Source: Prolixibacteraceae bacterium (GTDB lineage: Bacteria; Bacteroidota; Bacteroidia; Bacteroidales; Prolixibacteraceae). Taken from it: DNA of 64,000 nucleotides. How positions within the stretch are numbered: position 1 is the first letter of the stretch; each line of letters begins with the position of its first letter. Shown in pieces: positions 52,995 to 63,571 of this stretch. The stretch lies in assembly GCA_025210775.1 (NCBI GenBank), contig JAOARB010000018.1, positions 1 through 64,000 on the forward strand, given 5' to 3'. Below the pieces are notes generated by a model. That model was not told the origin of the DNA. It worked only from the letters and a program-made list of their open reading frames with translations, and did no database searches. A program made the translations under genes and the position numbers.

Positions 52995-55900
52995 ATGAAG
53001 AAACACTATTCCTTAGTACTTCTATTACTCTTGTTGGTTAGCTCTTGGAAACTTAGTGCACAAGAGATGAAAACCATACATGGAGTTGTAATGGATGCTA
53101 CTACTAATGAAACACTACCTGGTGCATCCGTTTTCCTAGACAACACAACTATAGGTGTTGGTGATGCTGCTGGTAAAAACACTGTACTTAATTATAATCA
53201 AGGAACAGTAACCAATTTTGAAGGTGCTTTTACTTTAAAGGTTCCTGTTGATGCTCAACAAATCTCTTGTAGTTTTGTTGGATTCACAACAAAAAAAGTA
53301 AATATCCCTGCAAGTGGAAAGGTGATGATTCATCTTCAACCAGATGTATCTTCTTTGGAAGAGATTGTGGTGACGGGATATCAAAATATTAAAGAGCGTA
53401 AGCTGACTGCTTCTGTTGTAAAACTTAAGACAGAAGATGTAATCCAAGCTAGTGTTCCTAGTATCGACCAGATGTTAGCAGGTCAACTTGCTGGAGTCCA
53501 GACAATAGTCTCTTCTGGTGCTCCAGGTGCACCTGCAAAGATCCGTATTCGTGGTAATGCTTCTTTGAGTGGTTCACAAGATCCTCTATGGGTTGTGGAT
53601 GGTGTGCCATTGACCAATACTGATGTTCCAAACCTTGATGGGAAAGATGTCAGTGATCTTACTAACAGTAGTATTGCGGGATTGAACCCTAATGATATCG
53701 AAGATATTACTGTCTTAAAAGATGCTGCAGCAACGGCTATCTACGGAGCAAGAGCTTCTAATGGTGTAATTGTTGTAACAACTAAAAAAGGTAAAAAAGG
53801 TAAAGTTAGCGTTAATATTAACTCAAACATCTCTTTTGTACAACGTCCTAATATGGATAAATTGAACCTTCTTAATGCAGATGAGAAGGTGAACCTAGAG
53901 CTTCAAATGGCTAAAAGAACTGATTTAATGACATATCCTGCGTTCAATCCTAATGGAGGTGAGGTTATGCGTATTCTAAATGCCTCAGGGGAGTTAGCCG
54001 ATTACCAAGGTGGTACATTTGAAGATTTATCTGTAGGAACACAGAATAAAATCAATGCTTTGAGATCGTCAGGTGCAGATTGGGATAAAGAGATTTATCG
54101 CTCTGCGGTTAATCAGAATCATAATGTTAGCGTTTCTGGTGGTAGTGATGTTGCTACCTATTATGTTTCGATGGGATATTATGATGAGAAAGGTACAACT
54201 ATTGGAACTGGTATGAATAGAACCAGTATTACTATGCGTACTGATTTCAATGTAACTGACAATTTTAAAGTAGGATTGAAGGTTTTTGCGAATCGTAGAA
54301 AAAATAGTTCTTTTTTACAAGGAACAGAAAACTATACGAATCCTAACAGATATTCTAGAAATGTGAATCCATACTTGAATATTTATAATGAAGATGGTTC
54401 ATATGTTTATGATAGAGATACTCAAACCAATGGTAATGAATATATTCCATTTAATTTCGTAGAAGAGAGAGAAGGTACCATGAATGACCTTACTTCTATG
54501 AGTTATATGGCTCAATTTGATATAGATTGGAAGATCTTAAAAGATTTGACTTTTAGAACTACAGTTGGTTATCAGTATGATCAATCTCTTGCAGAGAAAC
54601 GTGCCAATTGGGAAACTTTCTATTCTCGTTATAAGTATAAGAAATCAGAATATACTGATGATGATGGAGAAAAACAACATTTCCTTCCTAGTGGTCAAAT
54701 AAGAGACAATTTAGATCGTCGTATTAATCAATGGAATGTAAAAAATATTCTAGAATATAATACATCTTTCAATGACAAGCATGAATTGGATGTGATGTTA
54801 GGAGATGAGATTCGTCACGATGATCTCGCACAAAGACATTCTTGGGTATATGGTTTGAATCCTGTAACCTTAACATCAAAACCTCTTGTTTATCACAGAG
54901 AGAGTGATGTAACAGCATTCCCTACTTACAAAGAAGCATCTGATGAGAATGCATTTGTATCTTATTTCGGAACATTCAATTATAGTTATGACCGCCGATA
55001 TTCTGTTTTTGGTAGTTTACGTACTGATGCGTCTAATATCTTTGGTAAAAAGACCAATGAATTATTTGTTCCATTATGGGCAGTAGGTGCTGCTTGGAAT
55101 ATCGATGAAGAAGCTTTCTATAATTTGGAATTTATGAATAAAGCCAAAATGCGTTTCTCATATGGTCTTCAAGGAAATATTGATAAATCGACTGCACCTT
55201 CTTTGGTTGGTGCTTGGAACCGTCATAATATCTTAGGTGGGCAGAGTGAAAATGCCATTTATGTTACAGGTGCTCCTAATCCAAACTTACAATGGGAAAA
55301 GACTTCAAACTATGATGTTGGACTTGAATTAGGTTTCTTTAAAAATAGACTACAATTTACAGCAGATCTTTATTCAAGATATTCTTATGATTTGATTGGA
55401 ACCAAAGAGTTGGCTCACGAAACAGGTTTCTATACTTCTTCAGTTAACTGGGCAGAAGTAAGTAATAAAGGTTATGAGCTTAGTATTTCTGCACAAATCA
55501 TTAGAAAGAGAGATTTGCAATGGAATATGACATTTAACTGGTCTCACAATAAAGACATTATTGAGAAGATCCATATGAATGACAACCAAGTATTACCTTC
55601 TAGAGAAGGATTACCTGTAAATTCTATGTTTGGTTTTAAAACTGTAGGTTTAAATGATGCTGGATTACCTCTTTATAATTTAGATGGAAAATCTGTTTCT
55701 GCTACAGAGTATTTTGATCTTGAAGCAAAATGGGGATATGCGCCTTTGACTGCTTCAAATTTATCTCCAGAGGAGATCCGAAGCCGATACTCTTATATGG
55801 GAACAACTGATCCTAAGTTTACAGGAGGTCTAGTGAATAGTATTACTTTCAAGAATTTTAATCTGTATGTTGCTGCAAACTTCTTCTTGAAGGGAATGAA

Positions 55901-56342
55901 AAGAGAAACACCTTTCTATAGTATGGCTCAATTTGATCGTTCACGAAATTATACTGATAATGTGAATAAGGTTTGGTCTGTTGATAATAAGAGTGGTAAG
56001 TATCCAGCAGTTATTTCTCCTGATTCGGATCCAGAACACCCTCTTGAATTTTATGCTTATGATGGTGATGGTCTTGGATCATTTAAACCATTTAATGATT
56101 TAGATATGTGGTTTAAAGAGGTGAACTATGTGAGAATTTCGAACATTCGTTTGACATACAATCTACCTAAAACTTTTGTTAATTCTTTAGGTTTAGGATC
56201 GGCATCTGTTAAAGCTGAAGCTTTAAACCCATTTGTGTTTGGTACAGATTATAGTGGGTATTTTGATCCTGAGACTTATGGTAGTATTTATTCACAGCCT
56301 ATTGCAAAGTCTTTCTCTTTAGGACTTAATTTAACTTTTTAA
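52995..56342 (+). CDS. SusC/RagA family TonB-linked outer membrane transporter (pair 1)
   Basis: A 1115-residue outer-membrane importer. Signal peptide is MKKHYSLVLLLLLLVSSWKLSA. A carboxypeptidase-D-regulatory-like domain follows (residues about 28-118). It has an insertion of about 18 residues between GASVFLDNTTIG and GTVTNFEGAF that the second SusC here lacks. The plug begins EEIVVTGYQNIKERKLTASV and includes DVIQASVPSIDQMLAGQLAGVQ and the ITVLKDAAATAIYGARASNGVIVVTTKKG signature; the barrel fills the rest and ends GLNLTF. It pairs with the SusD 18 nt downstream to form a pedal-bin transporter. The substrate is not deducible; the adjacent protease points to peptides. Confidence 0.95.
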   Translation: MKKHYSLVLLLLLLVSSWKLSAQEMKTIHGVVMDATTNETLPGASVFLDNTTIGVGDAAGKNTVLNYNQGTVTNFEGAFTLKVPVDAQQISCSFVGFTTKKVNIPASGKVMIHLQPDVSSLEEIVVTGYQNIKERKLTASVVKLKTEDVIQASVPSIDQMLAGQLAGVQTIVSSGAPGAPAKIRIRGNASLSGSQDPLWVVDGVPLTNTDVPNLDGKDVSDLTNSSIAGLNPNDIEDITVLKDAAATAIYGARASNGVIVVTTKKGKKGKVSVNINSNISFVQRPNMDKLNLLNADEKVNLELQMAKRTDLMTYPAFNPNGGEVMRILNASGELADYQGGTFEDLSVGTQNKINALRSSGADWDKEIYRSAVNQNHNVSVSGGSDVATYYVSMGYYDEKGTTIGTGMNRTSITMRTDFNVTDNFKVGLKVFANRRKNSSFLQGTENYTNPNRYSRNVNPYLNIYNEDGSYVYDRDTQTNGNEYIPFNFVEEREGTMNDLTSMSYMAQFDIDWKILKDLTFRTTVGYQYDQSLAEKRANWETFYSRYKYKKSEYTDDDGEKQHFLPSGQIRDNLDRRINQWNVKNILEYNTSFNDKHELDVMLGDEIRHDDLAQRHSWVYGLNPVTLTSKPLVYHRESDVTAFPTYKEASDENAFVSYFGTFNYSYDRRYSVFGSLRTDASNIFGKKTNELFVPLWAVGAAWNIDEEAFYNLEFMNKAKMRFSYGLQGNIDKSTAPSLVGAWNRHNILGGQSENAIYVTGAPNPNLQWEKTSNYDVGLELGFFKNRLQFTADLYSRYSYDLIGTKELAHETGFYTSSVNWAEVSNKGYELSISAQIIRKRDLQWNMTFNWSHNKDIIEKIHMNDNQVLPSREGLPVNSMFGFKTVGLNDAGLPLYNLDGKSVSATEYFDLEAKWGYAPLTASNLSPEEIRSRYSYMGTTDPKFTGGLVNSITFKNFNLYVAANFFLKGMKRETPFYSMAQFDRSRNYTDNVNKVWSVDNKSGKYPAVISPDSDPEHPLEFYAYDGDGLGSFKPFNDLDMWFKEVNYVRISNIRLTYNLPKTFVNSLGLGSASVKAEALNPFVFGTDYSGYFDPETYGSIYSQPIAKSFSLGLNLTF

Positions 56343-56360
56343 TCTACAAGTAGACGTAAC

Positions 56361-57704
56361 ATGAAAAGAATATATTTAGCAATCATGATGTTAGCTACAA
56401 TTGCACTGTCTAGTTGTAGCGACTTTTTAGATATTACTCCTGTTGGTAAGGTTCTCCCAACAACAGTGGAAGATTATAGAGCTCTTCTGACAGACGGATA
56501 TGCTCAAACAAATAATGGATATGCATTAGCTGGTTTCAGAACAGACGATTATACGTTTGTTGGTGGAGATGATGAAGCAATATATGTTGAACATTTTTTC
56601 TGGAACGAGAATAATGGAGATGTTAACACTGCACTTTATTCTTATAAGAATTTATACAAGGTTATCTTTACATGTAATCAAGTAATTGCTGCCAATGGAA
56701 AGATGACTCAGGGGACTAAAGATCTGGAAGAGCAATTGGTCGCTGAGGCATATGCTCTTAGAGCTTCAACTTATTTAGACTTAATGAATATCTATTCAGA
56801 TATTTATTCTAAAGCAGATGCTGCAACTAAATTAGCTGTACCTGTTGTAACAGAGCCTGAGATTGACTTAGAAGTAGCTCTTGATAAATCTAGTATTGAA
56901 GCTGTTTTTGCTCTGATTCAGTCTGATATTTCATCAGCTAAGAGTCTTATGAAAGTAAATAAACAAGAGGAGCAAGCATTAACTTATCGATTTAGTAAAA
57001 TATCATTATATGCTCTTTCATCAAGAGTCAATTTATTGATGAACAATTGGGGTGAATGTATTGCAGATGCCAATAAAGTTCTAGAAGTAAAGTCTGATCT
57101 TCAGGATCTAAACTCATCAGATGAAGATTTCTTGACATATAAATCAGTCGAAAATATTTTAGCAATTCATCGTATTGTTACGACCTATTCTCAGAGAAAT
57201 TCATTTAAGGTTGGTGTCGAATTAGGTGGTATGTTATCTGAGGATGGTTGTCTACGTAAAGCTGCAATGACCTTCGATGATGGTAAAACTGTCGTTAAAA
57301 GTAATAGTGAATACAAAACAACTTTTAGAGTTCCTGAAGTTTTACTAATGCTTGCTGAAGCTTCTCTTCGTCTTGATACTCCTGATGCTGCAACTGCTAA
57401 AACACAATTAAAAAAATTGGTTGAAGCAAGATATACAACTGATGCAGCTACAAAACTAAAAGGTAGTATCGATGCAATGGATAATGCACAACTTCTTAAA
57501 GAAGTATTGCGTCAACGTCGTATGGAACTTGCTTTTCAAGGAAAAAGATGGACAGACCTTAAGCGTTTAGGAAAGCCTTCGATTGTACATGAATATGGTA
57601 CAGGAGATAGTAAACGTGTAGAAACATTACAAGAAAATGATTCTCGTTATGTGATTAAATTCCCTACTGAAGCAGTTCGTTTGAATCCAAACTTATTGAA
57701 ATAA
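56361..57704 (+). CDS. SusD/RagB family surface lipoprotein (pair 1)
   Basis: A 447-residue substrate-binding lid for SusC pair 1. A lipoprotein signal ends LATIALSSC, giving a lipidated Cys19 followed by SDFLDITPVGK, the usual SusD opening. TPR-like helices and the RagB C-terminal pattern (VLRQRRMELAFQGKRWTDLKRLG) are present. It is somewhat shorter than typical SusD (about 500-550). A terminator hairpin follows, ending the first transporter operon. Confidence 0.93.
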   Translation: MKRIYLAIMMLATIALSSCSDFLDITPVGKVLPTTVEDYRALLTDGYAQTNNGYALAGFRTDDYTFVGGDDEAIYVEHFFWNENNGDVNTALYSYKNLYKVIFTCNQVIAANGKMTQGTKDLEEQLVAEAYALRASTYLDLMNIYSDIYSKADAATKLAVPVVTEPEIDLEVALDKSSIEAVFALIQSDISSAKSLMKVNKQEEQALTYRFSKISLYALSSRVNLLMNNWGECIADANKVLEVKSDLQDLNSSDEDFLTYKSVENILAIHRIVTTYSQRNSFKVGVELGGMLSEDGCLRKAAMTFDDGKTVVKSNSEYKTTFRVPEVLLMLAEASLRLDTPDAATAKTQLKKLVEARYTTDAATKLKGSIDAMDNAQLLKEVLRQRRMELAFQGKRWTDLKRLGKPSIVHEYGTGDSKRVETLQENDSRYVIKFPTEAVRLNPNLLK

Positions 57705-57731
57705 GGTAGATCATTTTTCTACTGAACATAT

Positions 57732-57763
57732 AAGGCTACCCATAAAAATGGGTAGCCTTTTTT
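57732..57763 (+). terminator. Terminator of SusC/SusD operon 1
   Basis: An 11-bp perfect stem (AAGGCTACCCA / TGGGTAGCCTT) is followed by five or more T residues. Confidence 0.9.
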
Positions 57764-58459
57764 GATTAATACATATCCCAAAACATAGATCCTTATACTC
57801 TATTATGAAATAGATTTTCCCTATTTCTATATTCTTGCCTTTCGGTCCTTATCTTGATAATATTAAGGTTCCCTTTTATTTTAACGAATACATCAGATTC
57901 AATTCACTTCCGTTATACTTATTAATATTGATTCTTTATTGTAGCCCCCCTTTTGTTTTTATGCTTGGTGTAGAAAAAAGTGTTTTTTCTTAGTTAGTAC
58001 CCTCTTTTTAGATGGTTGTGATAGTTTGAAACTAATGATTTTAAATATTTAACAAATATAAACTTAACATCCTTTTCTCCTTTGAGTTTAACATTCACTT
58101 AACTTTTAAATCAATACTGATCCTCTTAAATAGCTGTTTTTCAAAGGTTAAATGTTGTTTGGTGTAAATTAACTATAATTAACACCGTGTTGTATGTGCT
58201 TAGAGATTGTAAGTAGAATCTAGTGTCTGGCTTACAGTTTATTTTAAAGAGTCGCTTATAGTCTATATATTTGTCATCGTTGAAAATGTTGTGTAGCGTG
58301 TCTAAGACTAAAAATATTGTATGAATTATAGTCTTACTTCAGTCAACTTCTTTTTGTTAACCCTTTGTTAGTCTAAAAAGTGAAAACCCAGATCCCAGGT
58401 TATCTGACCAAAATCATGCTACATAATTAAAGAACGATAAAATCAAATATTTTAAGTCT
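57764..58459 (+). promoter_or_regulatory. Long regulatory gap before SusC/SusD pair 2
   Basis: No gene is seen. TTAAC boxes occur at 58049, 58064, 58088 and 58099. A dyad with 11-bp arms and one mismatch (GGTGTAAATTA / TAATTAACACC) spans 58161-58186. TATATTTG at 58266-58273 fits a -7 element with TTTA near the -33 position, which would give an mRNA leader of about 180 nt. The region is very AT-rich. Confidence 0.45.
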
Positions 58460-61400
58460 ATGAGAAAACAAGTGTTAATTTGGGCCTTTTTGGTATTGGT
58501 AGGATTACAATCTGCCTTTGCTCAGACTCGTGTAATAACAGGTAATGTTATTTCAGCATCTGATCAACTACCAATTCCAGGAGCTTCGGTAGTTGTTACT
58601 TCTACTACTGTGGGTACTGTTACTGATTTTGATGGTAACTTTTCATTAAAAGTACCTAATGATGCAGCTTCTGTTTCTGTAAGTTTTATGGGAATGAAAA
58701 CACAATTAGTGACCCTTTCTGATCAAAAAACATATCGTATTGTTCTTGAAGAAGATCGTGTAGCTGTGGATGAAGTTGTAGTTACTGCATTAGGTATTTC
58801 ACGAGATAAAAAGGCTCTAGGTTATTCTGTTCAGAATGTTGGAGGTGAGGAGCTAAATCAAACAAAACAGAGTAATGTCGTTTCTGCTTTGTCTGGTAAA
58901 GTTTCTGGAGTACAAGTTTCTGGTGCTTCCGGTTCTATGGGAGGATCAAGCCGTATCCTTATTCGTGGTGCGAGCTCTATTACAGGAAACAATCAGCCTC
59001 TATTTGTAGTGGATGGTGTACCTATCGATAATTCTGACTTTAATAGTGCCGAAGGTGCTCGTGGTGCTGGAGGATATGACTATGGTAACATGGCCCAAGA
59101 TATCAATCCTGAAGATATTGAATCCATGTCTGTTCTTAAAGGACCTTCTGCTGCTGCACTTTACGGTTCTCGTGCTGCCAATGGTGTAATTATGATTACA
59201 ACTAAAAAAGGTGGTAAGAAGAGTAAAGGTTTAGGTGTTAGTGTGAATACTGGTGTTTCTATCGAAAAAGTTAATCGTCTTCCTGATTACCAAAGATCTT
59301 ATGGTGGTGGACTTGGTGGTTTTGACCAAGTGACATTTAATGGGAAAGAATATACTGCTGTAGATTATGATGTAGATGAGAGTTGGGGACCAAAATATGA
59401 TCCGAATAAACAACTACTTCACTGGGATGCTTTCAACGAAAATGATCCTTCATCATACCTAGTTACTCGTCCTTGGGTAGCTCCAGCAAATGATGTAGAA
59501 GATTTCTTTGAAACAGGAGTAACCTATAACAACTCTGTTTCTTTCTCTGGTGCTGATGATAAAGGACAATTTAGAATGTCATTATCTAGTGTTAATACAG
59601 ATGGGTACATGCCTAATTCATCACTGGATAAATATACTGTTAGCTTTAGTGGTTCTAAGAAATTGACAGATAAATTTACGGTGAATGCAGGTATTTCATA
59701 CGTAAATACTGCTGCGGTTGGTCGTCCAGAGACTGGATATGGAGATAATAATGTGATGGTCCAGTTTACACAATGGGGACAACGCCAATTGGATATGGAG
59801 CGTCTGAAGAACTATAAGAATGCAGATGGTTCACAAAGAGGATGGAATAGAACTTCTGCCTATGATCCTACTTTGGCATTTTCTGAAAATCCATATTGGA
59901 TTCGTAACGAGAATTTTACTGAAGATGAAAGAAATCGTTATATCGGGAATATTGGTTTGACTTATGATATATCTAAGGCGTTAAAAGTAAGTGCAAAAGC
60001 TTACCATGATTCATATGTTTTCCGTAATTCAGAAAGAACAGCTATTGGATCTCAAGAAATGTCTGGATACTCTGAAATGGTTCGTCAGTCTAGAGAGAAC
60101 AACTATGAGATGATGTTGAACTACAATAAGCATATCACTGAAGATCTTAGTTTAACAGCAATGGCTGGTGGTAATATTCGTCAGAATGATTACTTCTCGA
60201 ATTATGCAACTACTCAAGGTGGTTTGGTATTGCCAGGTCTTTTCACAACAAAGAACTCTAAAGATCCATCAAAAGTGGACGATTACGAAGAGCACAAAAT
60301 TGTTTATAGTGCTTATGGAAACTTTAGTTTAGGATATAAGAATACTTATTATTTTGATGCTACTTTCCGTAATGACTGGTCTTCATCTTTACCTGAAGCA
60401 CACCGTTCTTTCTTCTATCCATCGTTTACTGCAAGTGTGGTATTGTCTGAAATGAATGGTTTGAAAGATCTTTCTTGGTTGTCGTTCGGCAAGATTCGTG
60501 CAGGATGGGCAATGGTAGGTAATGATACAGATCCTTATTCTTTGAAAGAGACATTCACTAACTATCAGCCAAACTTTGATGGTACACCAAGATATAGTAC
60601 ACCAAATACATTACCTAATTCGGATTTAAAACCTGAAACGACCTACTCATGGGAAATTGGAGGTGAGTTTAAATTCTTTAATAATCGTCTAGGATTGGAT
60701 GCGACTTACTATTCAAACAGAACAGAAGATTTGATTACCAATGTTGCATTATCAGGTTCAACAGGTTACTTATATAAAACCATGAATGCTGGTGTGATGA
60801 CCAACAAAGGGGTGGAGTTGATGCTTACAGGTACGCCAATCCAAACAAGAGATTTCTCTTGGGATGTTGCAGTGAACTTTGCGAAGAATGCCAATAAACT
60901 AGTTGAGTTGACTGAAGGTATTGACAACTATCAAATGGCTAAAGCTCCATTTAATGCTACTGTAAATGCTTTTGTAGGTGAGTCTTATGGTGCAATCATG
61001 GGATACAACTATGTTTATGATGACAATGGAAATAAAGTAGTTGGAACGAATGGTCGTTACTTGAAATCTAAAGAGCCAGAAGTTCTAGGTTCTATCCTTC
61101 CTGATTTCAATATGGGATTAAGCAACTCTTTCCGTTATAAGAATTTAACTGTTACAGCACTTATTGATATTCAACAAGGTGGAAACTATTTCTCTACTTC
61201 AAACATGTGGGGTATGTACTCAGGTATGTTACAAGAGACAGTAACTCAAAATGGGGTAGATATTCGTGAAAATGGAATGGTTATCGATGGTGTTTATGGT
61301 AAGCTAGATTCTAATGGTAAAGTCGTTTATCTAGATAAATTAGGTAATGCTTCAGGTAATGCTGTTTCAAACGAAACATCTATTTCAGCTCAAAGATATG

Positions 61401-61684
61401 CTGCCGATTTCTATTCAGGTCCTGCTGCTCAAAACGTGTTTGATGCTTCTTATATCAAATTACGTGAAGTGACAATAGGTTATTCTGTGCCAAGTAAATA
61501 TACTGGACCGATCAAGAATGTGAATATTGCATTATATGGAAGAAACCTTGCTACATGGGGATTAGATAATCCTGATTTCGATCCTGAATCAGCAGTTACC
61601 TCTTCAGGAAACGTTCAAGGTATTGAAGGTGCTGCCCTTCCAGCAACTGCAAACTATGGTATTAACCTAAAGTTTAGTTTCTAA
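58460..61684 (+). CDS. SusC/RagA family TonB-linked outer membrane transporter (pair 2)
   Basis: A 1074-residue outer-membrane importer. Signal peptide is MRKQVLIWAFLVLVGLQSAFA. The carboxypeptidase-D-regulatory-like domain (residues about 24-98, VTDFDGNFSLKVP) leads into the plug at VDEVVVTALGISRDKKALGYSV. The signature SMSVLKGPSAAALYGSRAANGVIMITTKKG is present and the barrel ends GINLKFSF. It resembles the ALGISRxxKALGY subgroup that often pairs with SusD-like_2 proteins, as it does here. It has its own upstream regulatory region, so its expression may be independent of pair 1. Confidence 0.95.
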   Translation: MRKQVLIWAFLVLVGLQSAFAQTRVITGNVISASDQLPIPGASVVVTSTTVGTVTDFDGNFSLKVPNDAASVSVSFMGMKTQLVTLSDQKTYRIVLEEDRVAVDEVVVTALGISRDKKALGYSVQNVGGEELNQTKQSNVVSALSGKVSGVQVSGASGSMGGSSRILIRGASSITGNNQPLFVVDGVPIDNSDFNSAEGARGAGGYDYGNMAQDINPEDIESMSVLKGPSAAALYGSRAANGVIMITTKKGGKKSKGLGVSVNTGVSIEKVNRLPDYQRSYGGGLGGFDQVTFNGKEYTAVDYDVDESWGPKYDPNKQLLHWDAFNENDPSSYLVTRPWVAPANDVEDFFETGVTYNNSVSFSGADDKGQFRMSLSSVNTDGYMPNSSLDKYTVSFSGSKKLTDKFTVNAGISYVNTAAVGRPETGYGDNNVMVQFTQWGQRQLDMERLKNYKNADGSQRGWNRTSAYDPTLAFSENPYWIRNENFTEDERNRYIGNIGLTYDISKALKVSAKAYHDSYVFRNSERTAIGSQEMSGYSEMVRQSRENNYEMMLNYNKHITEDLSLTAMAGGNIRQNDYFSNYATTQGGLVLPGLFTTKNSKDPSKVDDYEEHKIVYSAYGNFSLGYKNTYYFDATFRNDWSSSLPEAHRSFFYPSFTASVVLSEMNGLKDLSWLSFGKIRAGWAMVGNDTDPYSLKETFTNYQPNFDGTPRYSTPNTLPNSDLKPETTYSWEIGGEFKFFNNRLGLDATYYSNRTEDLITNVALSGSTGYLYKTMNAGVMTNKGVELMLTGTPIQTRDFSWDVAVNFAKNANKLVELTEGIDNYQMAKAPFNATVNAFVGESYGAIMGYNYVYDDNGNKVVGTNGRYLKSKEPEVLGSILPDFNMGLSNSFRYKNLTVTALIDIQQGGNYFSTSNMWGMYSGMLQETVTQNGVDIRENGMVIDGVYGKLDSNGKVVYLDKLGNASGNAVSNETSISAQRYAADFYSGPAAQNVFDASYIKLREVTIGYSVPSKYTGPIKNVNIALYGRNLATWGLDNPDFDPESAVTSSGNVQGIEGAALPATANYGINLKFSF

Positions 61685-61725
61685 TTACAGCGTTTGTAAC
61701 GAAGTTGAAATTTAAAAACCATTGA

Positions 61726-63378
61726 ATGATGATAAAGAAATTAAAATATACAGCTTTTGCAGCCTCGTTATTTTTTGCGAGCTGTTCTGAAAAGTTGACT
61801 GAAACAAATCTGAACCCTAATAGTCCAACTATTGTTCCAACACCAACGCTTCTAGTGAATGCCCAATATCGTCTAGTTGCTGATATTAGAGATCAGTGGT
61901 ATTCTGGTCGTATGGCATTAACATGGTCACAGTATTGGTCACAGGCCAATTACACTGAAGAAGATAGATATCAATATCGTGAGAACTCGAATTCTAGTTC
62001 TTGGAAGAAGATATATACTGATTTGATGGATTTGAAAACCATCACAGAATTAAATACAGATCCTGCTACTAAAGGTTCGATGTCTGCTTATGGTAAGAAT
62101 GAAAACCAAATCGCAGTAGCACGTATCTTGAAATCATGGACTTTCATGCTTCTTACGGAAACATATGGTCCTATTCCTTACGATTCATTTGGTTCAGATA
62201 GTCCTGAATTCCAAGCATTGAAAGCAAAGAATGGGATTCTAAACCCTGCTTATGCTGATCCTAAAGATGTTTATATAGACATCCTAAAGGAACTTAGAGA
62301 GGCTGCGGATATGATTGATGAGTCTGCTAAGGCATTTACTGAAGGAGATGTGATCTACAAAGGAGATGCTGCTAAATGGAAAAAACTTGCCAACTCTCTT
62401 ATTCTTAGAGGAGCATTACGTATTAAGGCTGCTGCACCAGATATCGCAAATCCAGCAATAACTGCAGCTTTGGCTAGTGGTGTAATGACAAGTACTGATG
62501 ATGATGCACTTTTCCATAATGAAGCTACTGCTGCAAATGCTTCTCCATTTTACGTTGCATTTGCTGTAGATAATCGTACGGACTTTACGGTTTCGAAACC
62601 TTTTGTAGATCTACTAAAAGGAGCGGTTGGACCGTTTAATGGTGTAGACCCTCGTCTTTACTATTTCGCAGCTCCTTATGATGCATCAGCTATTGCAGCT
62701 ACAGGACCAGCGATCTCAAAAGGAGATTATTTGCCTTCTGCTAGTGATGTGTTAGGTACAGGAAAATATGATCCAGCTAATTATAAAGGAATGCCTTATG
62801 GTCTAGAGAGTGAGTATACTTCAAAGATTGGGCCTACAAGTGTTTCATTACCAAATGCTCCTATACAAGCAACTTTTGGTAATCCATTTATGGATTATGC
62901 TGAAGTTTGTTTTATCCTTTCAGAGCTTAATGGGTGGGATCAAACTTACTATGAGAATGGAGTTCGTGCTTCTATGGCTCGTTGGGGTGTACAAACTGCT
63001 GCAGCGGATGCATATGTTGCAACATTGCCTGCTGCAAGTCAAGAAGTTGTGTTGACTCAAAAATATATCGCTCTTTATATGCAACCATATAATGCATGGG
63101 CTGAATATAGAAGAACAGGGTATCCTAAGACATTGATTAAACCAGGTGATGTTTCTTTTGTTGATGCAGAAGGAATCCTTAATAAAGAAGGGGATACTGA
63201 ACTAGGTAAGGAATATATTTTCACTTCTCTTGTAAGTGATGTTACAGATGATCTTCCTAACAGAGTGAAATTCGCTAATGATGAACCACTTCTTAACCCT
63301 TCTGGATATAAGAGTGGACTAAAAGAACTTGAAGGTGAGGATAAGATGAGCACGAAACTTTGGTGGGATGTAAATTAA
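61726..63378 (+). CDS. SusD-like_2 family surface lipoprotein (pair 2)
   Basis: A 550-residue lipoprotein with signal ending FAASLFFASC (lipidated Cys20), then SEKLTETNLNPNSPT. The conserved TYGPIPYDSFGS and the C-terminal NAWAEYRRTGYPKTL segments match the SusD-like_2 group rather than classical SusD. It starts 41 nt after SusC 2 and completes the second transporter pair. The substrate is unknown. Confidence 0.92.
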   Translation: MMIKKLKYTAFAASLFFASCSEKLTETNLNPNSPTIVPTPTLLVNAQYRLVADIRDQWYSGRMALTWSQYWSQANYTEEDRYQYRENSNSSSWKKIYTDLMDLKTITELNTDPATKGSMSAYGKNENQIAVARILKSWTFMLLTETYGPIPYDSFGSDSPEFQALKAKNGILNPAYADPKDVYIDILKELREAADMIDESAKAFTEGDVIYKGDAAKWKKLANSLILRGALRIKAAAPDIANPAITAALASGVMTSTDDDALFHNEATAANASPFYVAFAVDNRTDFTVSKPFVDLLKGAVGPFNGVDPRLYYFAAPYDASAIAATGPAISKGDYLPSASDVLGTGKYDPANYKGMPYGLESEYTSKIGPTSVSLPNAPIQATFGNPFMDYAEVCFILSELNGWDQTYYENGVRASMARWGVQTAAADAYVATLPAASQEVVLTQKYIALYMQPYNAWAEYRRTGYPKTLIKPGDVSFVDAEGILNKEGDTELGKEYIFTSLVSDVTDDLPNRVKFANDEPLLNPSGYKSGLKELEGEDKMSTKLWWDVN

Positions 63379-63403
63379 TTATTTTCATAGATTACATATT
63401 GTT

Positions 63404-63438
63404 GAGAGATAATGTCTATAAAGGCATTATCTCTCTTT
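63404..63438 (+). terminator. Terminator of SusC/SusD operon 2
   Basis: An 11-bp perfect stem (GAGAGATAATG / CATTATCTCTC) with a 10-nt loop is followed by TTTGTG, a short T run. Confidence 0.7.
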
Positions 63439-63571
63439 GTGTATATAAAAATCCTATCAAAATATATACAAAATAGTTATATCTCTGATCATTAGTATGT
63501 TAGTCAGTTTGTGCAACTTCTTAATTCTGTGTTTAATTGTTATTTTTAGAAAGATTAAACGAATAATTATC

